Below, piece by piece: positions 23,901 to 34,900 of a stretch of 64,000 nucleotides of DNA; position 1 is the stretch's first letter, and every line of letters begins with the position of its first letter. A program made the position numbers and the translations under genes. The stretch comes from Macrostomum hystrix. Its lineage: Eukaryota > Platyhelminthes > Macrostomidae. The notes under the pieces were generated by a model. That model did not search any database. It was not told where the DNA came from and worked only from the letters and a program-made list of their open reading frames with translations. The stretch is taken from positions 14,874,001 to 14,938,000 of the forward strand of contig CATNEN010000038.1 in the NCBI GenBank assembly GCA_950097015.1. Reading direction: 5' to 3'.

Positions 23901-26685
23901 TGGAATTTGTGTGCGGGTTGTTTGGGAGATTTTTTGTAAGTCTATTTCGTATTCGGATTTGGGATTTATGTCACCTAAGGGGTATAGGACTTCAGAGTAG
24001 GGGTCGGACTAAGGACTTAAAGGTCGTTGGTTCTAATCCTAAGTAGAGCAATACACGTGATATTTAATTGATAATAATTGCAGGCTGGCTGTGGGCAATG
24101 GCACATCATTTGGTAACACTAGACCCGCAGCCTGCGACGAGGCAATTCTGCACATTTTGCTGACACCGGAGCACACACTCACATACTGTAAGCAGGCACA
24201 CACTCACACAGGTGTGTACATCTGCCCTGACACTCACACTGTGCCTTTGAGGTTGGCCCCAGAGGGCGTAAATTGCACGACAGGCCCCCAAGCCTTCTCT
24301 CCACGGCGGCGCCCCAAATAAATGCTGCCTCGCCGTGGATTCGAACTCAAGTACTTTGGTGCGAGAGACAAACGCGTTGACCGCTCTGCCACCCACCCCC
24401 TCCCCGAACAGCCTATTTACTGACAATCTATAAACGGGGTCTAGTTGCCAAGTTACATTGTTAAAATTTTTAAACACGTGAATTTCTTGGCGCATGTCCC
24501 TAAAAATCTAAAAATAGATATAAACCAAGTACCGCCTATTTAGAAGCGTTACCATAGCAACCATGAAGTTAAGAGCCGCAAGATATTTCTGGCGACTAGA
24601 CTAATCATAGAGTTTCTAAATTAATTGCAAACGCCATATAGGAGTGGTAAAATCTTATACTAAACCAGCCGCATTGAGTTCTGTCCCTAGAGTCATAAAC
24701 TGCTTTTACGAGAGTTTTTTTAAGGTACTCCTATTATTATTTTATTTATTTCTGCTCTGTGTTTGAGTCAGATACCACATGCAAGTGAATAGTAAAAACC
24801 TCATGTTTCCGATAGAGGGGACAAGGGAAGAAATGGGCAAAAATATGTCTAACAAAATAGGAATTGAAGACAAGGGACAGATGAGACAGGAAAGAGATAA
24901 GTCAGGGGAGAGATGAGACAGGGGAGAGATAAGTCAGGGGAGAGATGAGACAGGGGAGAGATAAGACAGGAAAGAGATAAGACAGGGGAGAGATGAGACA
25001 GGGGAGAGATAAGACAGGAAAGGGATAAGACAGGGGAGAGATGAGACAGGAAAGAGATAAGTCAGGGAAGAGATAAGTCAGGGGAGAGATGAGACAGGAA
25101 AGAGATAAGTCAGGGGAGAGATGAGACAGGAAAGAGATAAGACAGGGGAGAGATGAGACAGGGGAGAGATGAGACAAGGGGAGAGATGACACAGGGGAGA
25201 GATGAGACAGGGGAGAGATGAAACAGGGTAGAGATGAGACAGGGGAGAGATGAGACAAGGGGAGAGATGAGACAGGGGAGAGATGAGACAGGGGGAGAGA
25301 TGAGACAAGGGGAGAGATGAGACAGGGATAGATGAGACAGGGTCCAGGACCCGTTGATCACATTACTTGCTGTCTCCAGCAGTTTTGCATAAAGGCACCG
25401 CGCCCTTGTCATATTTAACAAAGCATTAGTTGAAGCCTTTAGTTTCTAATGACAATGAGTCATCGGCATCGTGTGAGAGTGGGTCTTAGTCAGGGTTGGC
25501 ATGAAGCCAGGCTAGCTTATATTACTACATCATATTGTAGAATTTTTACAGTCCTGACAGACTGGTATTGCTAGAATAGCAAAATGCATTTTTGCTCGAA
25601 AAGACCACTTCCGCATATTTAATAAATAAATACCGGAGCCCATATATACGTTACAATAAACATTCCATTGTGTTTTACTCCTCGATAAAAGACAGGTAAC
25701 TAGCGTAAACCTAGTTGTTGTTCAAATTTGAAAACCCGCGGGAGCGTGTTTCGAATATATGGCTGGTTTTATTAAAACTTTTTTCTATTGTGTAATTGTG
25801 TACCTACTTACCCGTTAGACCCTCACAAACTCGCTCATCCATTTCTGGCTAGCTTGCTTATTTAAGCGTAGTTTTAAGTCACGTGGTCTCGCATTGAATG
25901 GACAGAAAGGTCCATTACCGAAACGGGCATTGTATATACACCATTCATTTATGCATAATATATGCGATTTCATTTTTTCTGAGTGACTATAACTAGCAAT
26001 TAAATGCTAGCTAAATTTGGGGAAAGGATATTGTTTCTTGGAAAAAAAGACAATTCTCAGAAAAAATCGGCGATTCTAATGGTAAAGTCAGTGATTCTCT
26101 CAGAGAAAGCCGGCGATTCTCAGAAAGTGTTCGACTCTAAGAAAAAGTCGGTGATTCAAAGAAAACTCGGTGATTCTAAGAGAAAATCATCGATTCTAAG
26201 AAAACTCGGCGATTCTAAGAAAAAGTCGGCGATTCTAAGAAAAGTCAGTGATTCTAATAGAAATTCAGCGATTCTAAGAAAATTCGGCGATCCGAAGAGA
26301 AAGTTCGACGAAAAGTCCGCAATTCCAAGAAAAGTCGGCGATTCTAAGATAAAGTCCGCAATTCCAAGAAAGTCGGCGATTCTAAGAAAAGTCGGCGATT
26401 GTCCGTAAAAAGTTGGCTCGTTTCTATAAGAGAATGCTAAGATAGACTAGGCGATGCTCAGAACGTGTCTCCCATTCTTATGGTCAGTTATAAATAATAA
26501 TTAAATAGGCTATTTACAGAAACCCGACTGACCTCATAGGATTTTCCAACCTCGTAGCCATGGCAACCGCTGCCGCTTGCCTTGCCAACGGAGCCAGCCG
26601 GCGATGGTCGACCGGAGCCCTTGTCTGCCGCCCGGTCCACTTGGTCCAGCGGAAATCCAGTAGAATTACTCGGACTGGTTGGCAT
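8986..26685 (-). CDS. SLC6A5/9-like: Na+/Cl- dependent SLC6 symporter, glycine-transporter-like, 7 exons
   Basis: Exons on minus: 26685-26533, 23899-23647, 19831-19700, 18866-18618, 17632-17578, 16671-16062, 9957-8986; total about 807 aa. Every junction keeps frame and GT-AG, for example [34 protein letters not shown] and [13 protein letters not shown]. Helix 1 (about 112-140) has the family signature [20 protein letters not shown]. GlyT-like blocks are [28 protein letters not shown] and [16 protein letters not shown]. The loop after helix 3 has paired Cys and N-glycosylation sites. By family, the protein drives amino acid or transmitter uptake with Na+ and Cl- across the plasma membrane. Unusual points: the helix 6 pocket reads SLSCCNGG (about 382-389) where glycine transporters have SLSAAWGG, so substrate is uncertain. 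The C-tail is long (about 160 aa), contains polyQ, and ends QTSV, a class I PDZ ligand. The start is the first ATG after an in-frame stop, with A at -3. Confidence 0.92.
10015..14988 (-). repeat. Giant 32/33-bp minisatellite, SLC6 intron 6
   Basis: About 155 units containing AAACAATGGAAGCTGAT followed by CGATTGACTGC (plus-strand reading), spanning 5 kb with no unrelated insertion. Three tags mark the units: GCATAG or GCACAG (32 bp) and GCAGCAG (33 bp). Further two-state sites are AATGG/AGTGG and CGATTG/CAATTG/CGATTA/CAAATA. GCAGCAG units cluster at 10.0-11.0 kb. All minus frames are open, giving ORFs up to 373 aa of the [12 protein letters not shown] type that are not genes. Confidence 0.97.
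14989..15744. other. Unique intronic stretch, SLC6 intron 6
   Basis: Non-repetitive AT-rich sequence between the two arrays of this intron. No exon is supported. Confidence 0.5.
15745..16037 (-). repeat. About 21-bp minisatellite beside the SLC6 exon 6 donor
   Basis: About 14 units of TATTTATCTCATCCCTCTCC on plus. In gene sense each reads GGGGTGAGATAAATAGGG, so every unit carries a GTGAGAT donor-like motif. The array starts about 25 bases after the true donor (gt at 16061-16060). Confidence 0.88.
16735..17520 (+). repeat. 30-bp minisatellite, SLC6 intron 5
   Basis: About 26 units with TTTGACAATCAACTTTGTAA then TCTTGTGGGA. A second unit type carries TCTTCTGGGAAGATTATC and recurs at intervals, so there are two interleaved unit classes. 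It fills almost all of a 906-bp intron. Confidence 0.93.
17975..18609. repeat. Perfect (CAGT)n microsatellite, about 158 copies, SLC6 intron 4
   Basis: An uninterrupted TCAG run of about 633 bases with no interruption that I can see. In gene sense it is (CTGA)n and starts nine bases after the exon 4 donor (GTAAGTTTA then CTGACTGA). A 247-aa SQSV ORF in it is spurious. Confidence 0.98.
19010..19617 (+). repeat. Purine GAGAGG satellite, SLC6 intron 3
   Basis: About 100 hexamers of GAGAGG with GATGGA, GAGTGA and GAAGGA variants. It is a pure purine strand on plus, so pyrimidine in gene sense. It lies between the intron 3 donor at 19699 and the acceptor at 18867. ORFs rich in ERER or RGRG are artefacts. 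Confidence 0.95.
20206..20590 (+). repeat. 14-bp minisatellite, SLC6 intron 2
   Basis: About 27 units of CGCCTTTCCTCTCT, degenerate at both ends. Pyrimidine-rich on plus, so purine-rich in gene sense. Confidence 0.9.
21060..21660 (+). repeat. 15-bp minisatellite, SLC6 intron 2
   Basis: About 38 units of AGCTGACATTCTTAT, with larger ATATATAGCTGACATT variants toward 21500. Repeating MSAIR or NVSYK translations on minus are artefacts of a unit divisible by three. Confidence 0.93.
21795..22035 (-). mobile_element. tRNA-derived SINE, family 1, in SLC6 intron 2
   Basis: Near full-length minus copy. The head is near 22010 with the B box GGGGGTTCGATTCCC; the body contains CCAGCTGTTAAATGGG-like sequence; the 3' part is CAGTCCTTGGACTGAACAGC. 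Confidence 0.8.
22036..22719. other. Unique intronic stretch, SLC6 intron 2
   Basis: AT-rich and non-repetitive. Weak frames only; no exon is supported. Confidence 0.5.
22720..23625 (+). repeat. 43-bp minisatellite, SLC6 intron 2 donor side
   Basis: About 20 units containing GGGTGGTGGGTTTAACACCC and TTATTCTAGCACTAGATG. Units differ in a small set of substitutions (GACTTT/GACATT/GGCATT, GATGGG/GTAGGG), and blocks of two or three units are themselves repeated. It ends about 20 bases from the exon 2 donor (23646). Confidence 0.93.
24080..24395 (-). mobile_element. tRNA-derived SINE, family 2, in SLC6 intron 1
   Basis: Full-length minus copy. The head is at about 24395 (GGGTGGCAGAGCGGTCAACG), with blocks CTTGGGGGCCTGTCGTGCAA and TTACCAAATGATGTGCCATT at the 3' end. 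A stray tRNA-like B box (GGTCGTTGGTTCTAATCC) at about 24020-24040 suggests a fragment of family 1 just beside it. Confidence 0.8.
24890..25345 (-). repeat. TCTCATCTCTCC minisatellite family, locus 2 (SLC6 intron 1)
   Basis: About 29 units of GAGAGATGAGACAGG on plus, so the pyrimidine strand is the gene's sense strand. The first half alternates with GATAAGACAGGAAA variants. Confidence 0.92.
25346..26044. other. Unique intronic stretch, SLC6 intron 1
   Basis: Non-repetitive AT-rich sequence. No exon, SINE or RNA gene is supported. Confidence 0.5.
26045..26410 (+). repeat. About 19-bp minisatellite, SLC6 intron 1
   Basis: About 19 degenerate units of TCGGCGATTCTAAGAAAAG with indels. It lies about 120 bases from the exon 1 donor. 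Confidence 0.88.
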
Positions 26686-27529
26686 TTTGTCCACTACGAG
26701 GTGACTCGTTACAATACCCTTCGCGTCGAAATACAACTCAATAAAATATTATATATCGCCTTGACAACGCGATTACGAATGTGAAATTTGACAGAGAACG
26801 ATGGAGAAAGAGAGCGATGACTTGCCTGTCTATTGCCTGACTGCCTAAAATAGTCATTGGTAAATGTACATCAAATAACAACCACCTCAGTGCGCACATC
26901 TCTGTCTCGGCTTGTCCAATAGGATTTCTCCGTCAGCAGCAAATATGCCATGCTAGCTCTGGGAAGGAAAATTTGGGTTGGTTAGAAAACCAGGTTAGAA
27001 AATGGATAGGAAAATGTGCATTCCCATCCAGTGTACCCAAGACAAGTTCCCTATACGTAGGAGAGAGAGGAGCAGTGTGTGTGTTCGTGGTATTCACTGA
27101 GGGAAAGTGATCCCAAACCACTATATAGCCAAGTATTCCCAGACAGCTTTTAACGATCTATGAACTGAACTGAACTCTATACTGTGTGGAGGCCACATGT
27201 ACTGTAGGGATCTCTGTAACTACAACAGACCCTCCTTACAGGCAAAATTCCTGAATAACAGCCCTCCTCTCACATGACCATTTTTAGACTTCCCAGAAAC
27301 CAATACAAAAAGTGAGGCAGAAAAAACTTTTAATGAAGTTGGGGACTTTGATAAATAGGAAAATGGTAGAAAATTGGGTTTTCGGGAGGCAGTCAGCATG
27401 AGAAAAAACTGATTGGGATTGGAACAAGTAGAAGTATTAGACGTTAAAGAAACTATCATTCATTATAGAATTCGATCCTCTAAGGCGTCGGCAACCTTAT
27501 GTAGCTCGTTTAATCCCGTAAAAACATGT
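26686..27529. other. Upstream region of the SLC6 gene
   Basis: Spacer between the SLC6 start codon and the next minisatellite. It should hold the SLC6 promoter and 5' UTR. I can assign no specific element. Confidence 0.5.
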
Positions 27530-28525
27530 CATATCTCTCCCGTGTCTTATCTCTCATGTGTACCATATCTACCATCCCTCATTTCTCCCCTGTATAATTT
27601 ATAACATACCTCTATCTCTCTCCTGTCTCATCTCTCTCCATTCTCATCTCTCCCCTGTCTCATCTCTCCCTGTCTCATCTCTCCCCTGTCTTATCTCTCC
27701 GTGTCTCATCTCTCCGTGTCTCATCTCTCCGTGTCTCATCTCTCCGTGTCTCATCTCTCCGTGTCTCATCTCTCCGTGTCTCATCTCTCCGTGTCTCATC
27801 TCTCCGTGTCTCATCTCTCCGTGTCTCATCTCTCCGTGTCTCATCTCTCCGTGTCTCATCTCTCCGTGTCTCATCTCTCCGTGTCTCATCTCTCCGTGTC
27901 TCATCTCTCCGTGTCTCATCTCTCCGTGTCTCATCTCTCCGTGTCTCATCTCTCCGTGTCTCATCTCTCCGTGTCTCATCTCTCCGTGTCTCATCTCTCC
28001 GTGTCTCATCTCTCCGTGTCTCATCTCTCCGTGTCTCATCTCTCCGTGTCTCATCTCTCCGTGTCTCATCTCTCTCCTGTCTAATCTCTACCTGTCTCAT
28101 CTCTCTCCTGTCTCATATCTCGCATATCTTATCTCTCATGTGTCTCATCTCTCTCCTGTCTCATCTCTCCGTGTCTTATCTCTCCGTGTCTCATCTCTCC
28201 GTGTCTCATCTCTCCGTGTCTCGTCTCTCCGTGTCTCATCTCTCCGTGTCTCATCTCTACCCTGTCTCATCTCTACCCTGTCTCATCTCTCCGTGTCTCA
28301 TCTTTCCACTGTCTCATCTCTCCATTGTCTCATCTCTCTCCTGTCTCATCTCTCTCCTGTCTCATCTCTCTCCTGTCTTATCTCTCGCATGTGTCATCTC
28401 TCATGTGTCTCATATCTTACATGCTTCATCTCGCTCCTGTCTTATCTCTCTCCTCTCTTATCTCAACTATATCTCATCTCTCCCCTGTCTCATCTCTCCC
28501 TTGTGTCATCTCTCACATGTCTGAT
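27530..28525 (+). repeat. TCTCATCTCTCC minisatellite family, locus 3
   Basis: About 64 units. The centre (27696-28070) is about 25 identical copies of CTCCGTGTCTCATCT, flanked both sides by divergent units (CCCTG, CTCCTG, CATGTG endings). An identical core with decayed flanks suggests recent expansion from the middle. Confidence 0.95.
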
Positions 28526-28978
28526 CAGTCACTGTTTTAGTACAAAAAAGCGCGATGTAAGAGAAAATGTAATTCAATTAAGGTTCTCCAACTAACGGAT
28601 AGATTTGGTTAAACTCTATTTTTAAACCAAAACTCGTGCGACAAGTTTTAATTCAGCATTGTTTCTGCTGTCCTCATAAAGATTTTTTGGTGATTTTTTT
28701 ATTTATTGTAAAAGTATAGAAAATTTCATGACGAAAAATTATCGATAGATTTGAGGTATTACGTCGACACCAACCTTCAACTTAACCTGGCAATGCGAGT
28801 TATTGTTAATCGTATCGCTAATATTGAACGCACTATGTCTAACACCGAACATCACGTGACAATGACCTTGAACATTGTCTCTGCACTCGAGTCGTTGAAT
28901 TAAACTAACAGGGAAAATTATATGATAAGCTACGCTTGACTTTTAGCCGAGTTAGAAATACCAATAAAACTTCCGACA
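28526..28978. other. Peroxidasin 3' flank
   Basis: AT-rich. On minus an AATAAA-type signal is possible near 28700 (plus strand TTTATTTATT), about 270 bases after the peroxidasin stop. No other feature is seen. Confidence 0.4.
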
Positions 28979-31900
28979 TCACCCAGAAGCCTTCAGCCCC
29001 GCCAGCTCCTGTTTCAGCACTTCAACCCGGCGAGTCAGCTCCTCCATTCTTCTGGCGAGCTCTCGACTCCGAGTGTCCGTTGGCAGCTCCCGCTTCACGC
29101 ATCGGCTGCCCTGACTTTCGACGCAATTCGTTGACTTGTCAACAGCTGAACAGTCCTTCCAGAAGTTCAGATTCAAGCCGCCAGCCAGCTCCGTGCAAGC
29201 AACGCGACGATTCTCCCCCGAATTCGGCAGCCGAAACACGTCCGGCTGCAGCTCCGTGATGTTGTCGGCGTTGTCGCAGATAATCCTCGCCAAGGTGACT
29301 CGCCTGATCTGTGCTAGCTGGACGCTGCTGAACTGGTCCGGGTTCTCGTACCAGAACCTGTCACCGTCGCGAAGCCGCCTCATCTGGTCCACCAGCAGGC
29401 ACTGGGCAGTCGGGCCCACCAGAGCTCCGTCGGCGACATCCTCGGCGACTAAGCCGGCGAACAAGTCGACATTGTCCGGGTGGCCGTACACGAGGCGCAT
29501 TCGCTCTCTGAGCTGGGGATCGCGAATCGACCTGTTGGAAAAAAAATTAATAATTTAATAATAGTACGTGCAAGGCATATTAGCGTGCGGTATGAGGGCA
29601 TTAAGTGTGTGGTTGTTAGGGTACGTGGGCATGTGGTTTGTGTGCGTGGGATGTGCAATTACGTGGGCATGGTATGTGTGGGCGAGGCTGTGCTGGCTGT
29701 GCTGTTTGCGCGTGGGATGTGTGGGCATGGAGTGTGTGGGCGTGGGACTTTTATGCATGGATTGTTTGAGCGTGGGACGTGTGGGTGTGGGATGTATGGG
29801 CGTGGGATGTGGGGTGTGGGATGTGTCGGCGTGGAATGTGCGGGTGTGGGATGTGTGGGCGTTTGGTGTGTGGGTGTGGAATGAGTGGGTGTGGAATGTG
29901 TGGGTGTGTGATGTGTGGGTGTGGGATGTTGGGTGTGGGATGTGTTGGTGTGGTATGAGTGGGTGTGGAATGTGTGGGTGTGGGATGTGTGGGTCTGGAA
30001 TGTGTGGGTGTGTGATGTGTGGGTGTGGGATGTGTTGGTGTGGAATGTGTGGGTGTGTGATGTGTGGGTGTGGGATGTGTTGGTGTGGAATGTGTTGGTG
30101 TGGAATGAGTGGGTGTGGAATGTGTGGGTGTGTGATATGAGGGTGTGGGATGTTTGGGCGTGGGGTGGTTGGCTCTCGCTCTCGTTCTGTGAGCTCGTAT
30201 CCTCAGCGGGACCATATTTATTTTCGGTTAAGGTGGCTATACAAGCAATTTACATCCTTAAGGGCCCACCCCCGAGGCGTTATTAAGTGCAAGATTGTGA
30301 TCAAGCACCTGTGTGGTTGTGAGCCTATGTAACATATCTGAGTGCGTGTGTGCTTAGGAGTCAGCGAAATTGCCACAATTGCCTCCTCGCTGGCCGCGGC
30401 TGCCCCTGTCATCTCATTGTCTATAATTTCATCATCGAATCATGCCTGACGCACCATCGCATATCTTCGAAGCTCTCCGCTCGGATCCGGCCGCAGAACA
30501 CTCGCCAGGCGTTGTAGCCAGGCAGGCCGTGGTCTCTGCCGCGCTGGATGTTCAAAGCGGCAAGGTCCAAGGCCACTTCGTGAGCCAGTTGGAACAGGCG
30601 CTCAGTCAGCTCCGTGTTCATCGGCTGGGTTGGTTTTACCTGGAAATCAATTGATTTGAGTTATTGAGCTTTTCCCTACACCAAATTTCCCCTACATGCG
30701 ATTTCCCCAAGATGGGATTTTTCCTAAATTAGATTTTTCCCTAACTGAGATTTCCCTACCTGAGTTTTCTCCCTAACTGAGATTTCCACTACCTGAGATT
30801 TCAACTACCTGAGATTTCCACTACCAGAGATTTCTCTAACCTGAGATTTCCACTACCTGAGATTTCTCCCTACCTGAGATTTCTCCCTACCTGATATTTC
30901 AACTACCTGAGATTTCTCCCTACCTGATATTTCAACTACCTGAGATTTCCACTACCTGAGATTTCAACTACCTGAGATTTCCACTACCTGAGATTTCCAC
31001 TACCTGGGATTTCCCCTACCTGAGATTTCCCTAACTTGAGATTTCCCTAACCTTAGAATTCCCCAACCTGAGATTTCCCTAGCCTGAGAATTCCCAAACC
31101 TGAGATTTCCCTAACCTGAGAATTCCCTAACCTGAGATTTCCGTATCTAAGATTTTCCCTACCTGAGATTTCTCCCTACCTGAGATTTCTCCCTACCTGA
31201 GATTTCTCCCTACCTGATATTTCAACTAACTGAGATTTCCACTACCTGAGATTTCCACTACCTGGGATTTTCCCTACCTCAGATTTCCCTAACGCGAGAT
31301 TTCCCTAACCTTAGAATTCCCCAACCTGAGATTTCCCTAACCTGAGAATTCCCTAATCTGAGATTTCCCTAACCTGAGATCTCTCTAACCTAAGATTTCT
31401 GTATTTAAGATTTTCCCTACCTGAGATTTCCTAAACTCAAGAATTCCCTAACCTTAGATTTCCCTAACCTGAGAATTTCCCAACCTGAGATTTCCCTATC
31501 TGAGATTTCCCTAACCTGAGAATTCCCTAATCTGAGAATTCCCTAACCTGAGATTTTCCTATCTGAGATTTCCCTAACCTGAGATTTCTCTAACCTAAGA
31601 TTTCTGTATTTAAGATTTTCCCTACCTGAGATTTCCTAAACTCAAGAATTCCCTAACCTTAGATTTCCCTAACCTGAGAATTTCCTAACCTGAGATTTCC
31701 CTATCTGAGATTTCCCTAACCTGAGATTTCCCTAACCTGAGAATTTCCTAACCTGAGATTTCCCTAACCTGAGATTTCTCTAACCTGAGATCTCTCTAAC
31801 CTAAGATTTCTGTATTTAAGATTTTCCCTACCTGAGATTTCCTAAACTCAAGAATTCCCTAACCTTAGATTTCCCAAACCTGAGAATTTCCTAACCTGAG

Positions 31901-34900
31901 ATTTCCCTATCTGAGATTTCCCTAACCTGAGATTTCCCTAAAATCAGACTTCCTGCGATCTGATCACCTACATGCCACTTTATAAATCCTAATTTTGCAT
32001 CAATCCTGACCTGCTTGGCTCCGCGGCCCGCCAGTCCACGCAGGATGGGATCAATGCCGCCTTCGCTGACCAGTCGATGAGGAGCGAAGAAGGCCTGATG
32101 GAGCCGCAGACTCCCCTCGGGAATTTCTTCGTAGCTGGAGTTCAACCGGTGCAGCACCGGGTTGATCAGCGTGTGCCCGAATCGCATCGCCGCTGTGGCA
32201 AACACGTTGGCGATGGAGGCGTCAACAGACAGGTCGTAGCCCCGGTACCTGCCCAGCTGACGCATCCCGGATGGTCCTAGGACCAGCGGCAGCCAGTGGC
32301 TGAAGGTCAGGTGCATGTGCAGTGCGCCGACAATCTTGCGGGCCTCGAAGAACAGCCGATCGCCCGACCAATCCGGATTTACATTGCGCAGTCCGGCTGC
32401 CATGCGGTTGTGCTCCCGCATCCACAGGGTGTGCAGCGCCGTCAGTCCGAGCTGCTCGTTGGCTCGATGATCGCCAGCCAGGAAGCAGGGGATGTGGCGC
32501 TTCCGCGGATCGATCTGGCAGTCCACCGGCTGGCTGGTGCTGAACGGCAGCAGGCGCCGATTGGGCACGCTGGTGGGCATACCCTCGCGCAGGAAGCCCC
32601 GGTCGGAGTTCAGCTCGCGAACGTCGCGTGCCTCGCTCTCCGTGCTACCATAGACGTTGGACGCGTCGATGTAGGCTGTGATCTGGTTGAGCTGCTCGCG
32701 GAAGTACGGCCGGCTGCCGACAAACAGGCTGGAGGCGCCGGAGCCGCAGGTGGCGCTGGACCGGACGAAGCCGATGCACGGTCGGTGCCGAATGCGACTG
32801 TCGTCCGGGTAGACAGGTATGGGAAAGCAGGGCGCCTCATTTGTGCAGGTGTCGTTGCACCGACGCCCGTCAAGAAACGTGGAATCGGCTGGGTCCACCG
32901 GCGTAAAGTCCAGATCGTGGTCGAGAAACTGGCCCCACTGCATCACCATGGATGACACCCGCGGATCTACCGACGGCTCGACGGCGCGCAGCAGGCGCTG
33001 GCTCACCAGACGGGCACTCGGCTTTGGAAAGCCACCGTAGGTACGATTGAGCTGCCAGCCCACCGGGTCGTCCATGCCGTTTTCGTAGACCGGCGCCAGG
33101 AGGCGTTTCAACGGCGTGTTGGACGCTCCGTACCACGGATGATCCAGATTGTTGCAGGTGCCGTCGAAACTGCGATAGCGCAGGTGGAAGCACATGCGAG
33201 TGGCGCACTGGCAGCCCGTCAGCTGGGCGATTAGGGCCAACAGCTGCGGGTCGAGCTCGTAGTTGGGAAACTCGGTTGAGTTGGTGCCAGTCATGGGGAT
33301 CTTGCCCGCTCTAATGAGGCCGGCGATCTCGCGATAGGCCGTCTCGTAGATTTCCCTAGACTTGGTCAGCTCGATCGCGGTCTCCTTCGGCAGGCGAAAC
33401 AGTGTCAGAATGTCGCTTGGCGACTTTCGATTCACCGGATCCTTCAGTTTGCCCAGCGTTCGCTCGATGGCTCGATCAACTTTCTCTCGAGCTCGCTCGA
33501 TTGCGGAGCGAACCAAACTGTCCAAACTGGTCGCTGGAGCAGCTGTGGTTGGCGATTTCTGACTGCTTGCCGTCAGATTCGCCTCCAGGAACAGTTGGAA
33601 TTCGGCCTCGATGTGTCCGTTAGCGCTGTCCGCCAAGCAGAGGTAGACTAATTCGCAATCTACCGATGTGACGTTCCGAACTATCAACAAGTTCGGCAGT
33701 ACTATGTACTTCTCGGAGTTTTCCAACGGCAAGGTTTGGGAGCCGTTCCGCTTGGCCCACCGGATTAGAGGCTCTGACTGGCTGTCGACTGCCTGGCAGT
33801 TGATGACCGCGTCGGACCCGGCTGGGACGGTTCGGTTTGAGGGCGCTTCGCTGAGCCGAAGCGGCACCGCGCTGGTCGGCTGACGAAGACGAATGTTGGC
33901 CCTGTGGATTTTCTCGCAGTCCCGAACATCCGTGACTCTATCGGCGCAGGTCCGGTTCGTGACGACGCACTCGTAGTCGCCAGAATCATCGGCGCGGAAG
34001 CCCAAAATTAGCAACAGTTGGCCATTGTCCTGCAGGAGCTGGCGACTGTTCGCTGGTATTTCTCTGCGGAGTAGGTAGGTACGTACGTCACAGTCTATTG
34101 GGGTCGAGTCGTTCTATTTGTATCTGAAAATTATTTATTTATCGAATTATCGCCCCGGCAAGCAGTGCGCGATGCCGCTGCCTTCATAATTCAAAAGCAT
34201 AAACTTGATTAGCTAAGTCCTCGGCTGAGAGTAAAGTTATTGCGATAGATGTTGCTATTCGTTCTCGAAATGTGTATATAGTGCTGGGCATCATTAGAGG
34301 TGGAAAGAAGATAATCTCATTTTGTCTACAGTAGACTATAAAGTTGCTTCAGCGTTTGTAGTACACACGTGTACTGCAAACTGCGGGTATAGTAAGAAAT
34401 GACGGAAGGGCACAGAAAGACAACTAATCTAGCTTACTGAGTTCAAGGGCTTTTAATTAGCAACTCCAGAGGTACTGAAGTGTATCAAATTAGCTCTCAA
34501 CTCTAAAACATGCTTGTTTCAGAATTCCTCTCTGCAGTCTTCGGAAGTAGGTACACTTAGGCCTGTGAGCACATCAAACCTGACTTACTATAGTTGCCAG
34601 ACAATGTACATCATCAATTTTGGCCCCCAATGCGATCTCTCTAAGGATTCGAGCTAATGAACCCATAGATGCAAGTATGATTTCACGCAAGAATCATTGT
34701 TTCGAACCACTCACGACCCATTGTGTCGCCATCGAATGTCGAACTCCGATGCGTTCACGGCACTGCAGTTGAGACCAACCAGACTGCCGTCTCGATGACT
34801 CCCTGACTGCGGCACCGAGACCATCTGAAATGGACTGTCTTCTCCGCCAGCACTAGCCACATGTTCAGCGATGGCTGCATTTCCACTAATTACCAGTGCA

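Noticed and set aside
29560-30170. Telomere-like G/T repeat
   Set aside because: The 15-bp GTGGGTGTGGGATGT unit is irregular, lies inside PXDN intron 3 and is not a TTAGGG-type telomere.
32077-33623. Plus-strand ORFs across the peroxidasin region
   Set aside because: Antisense shadows of the long GC-rich peroxidasin exon 32011-34063.
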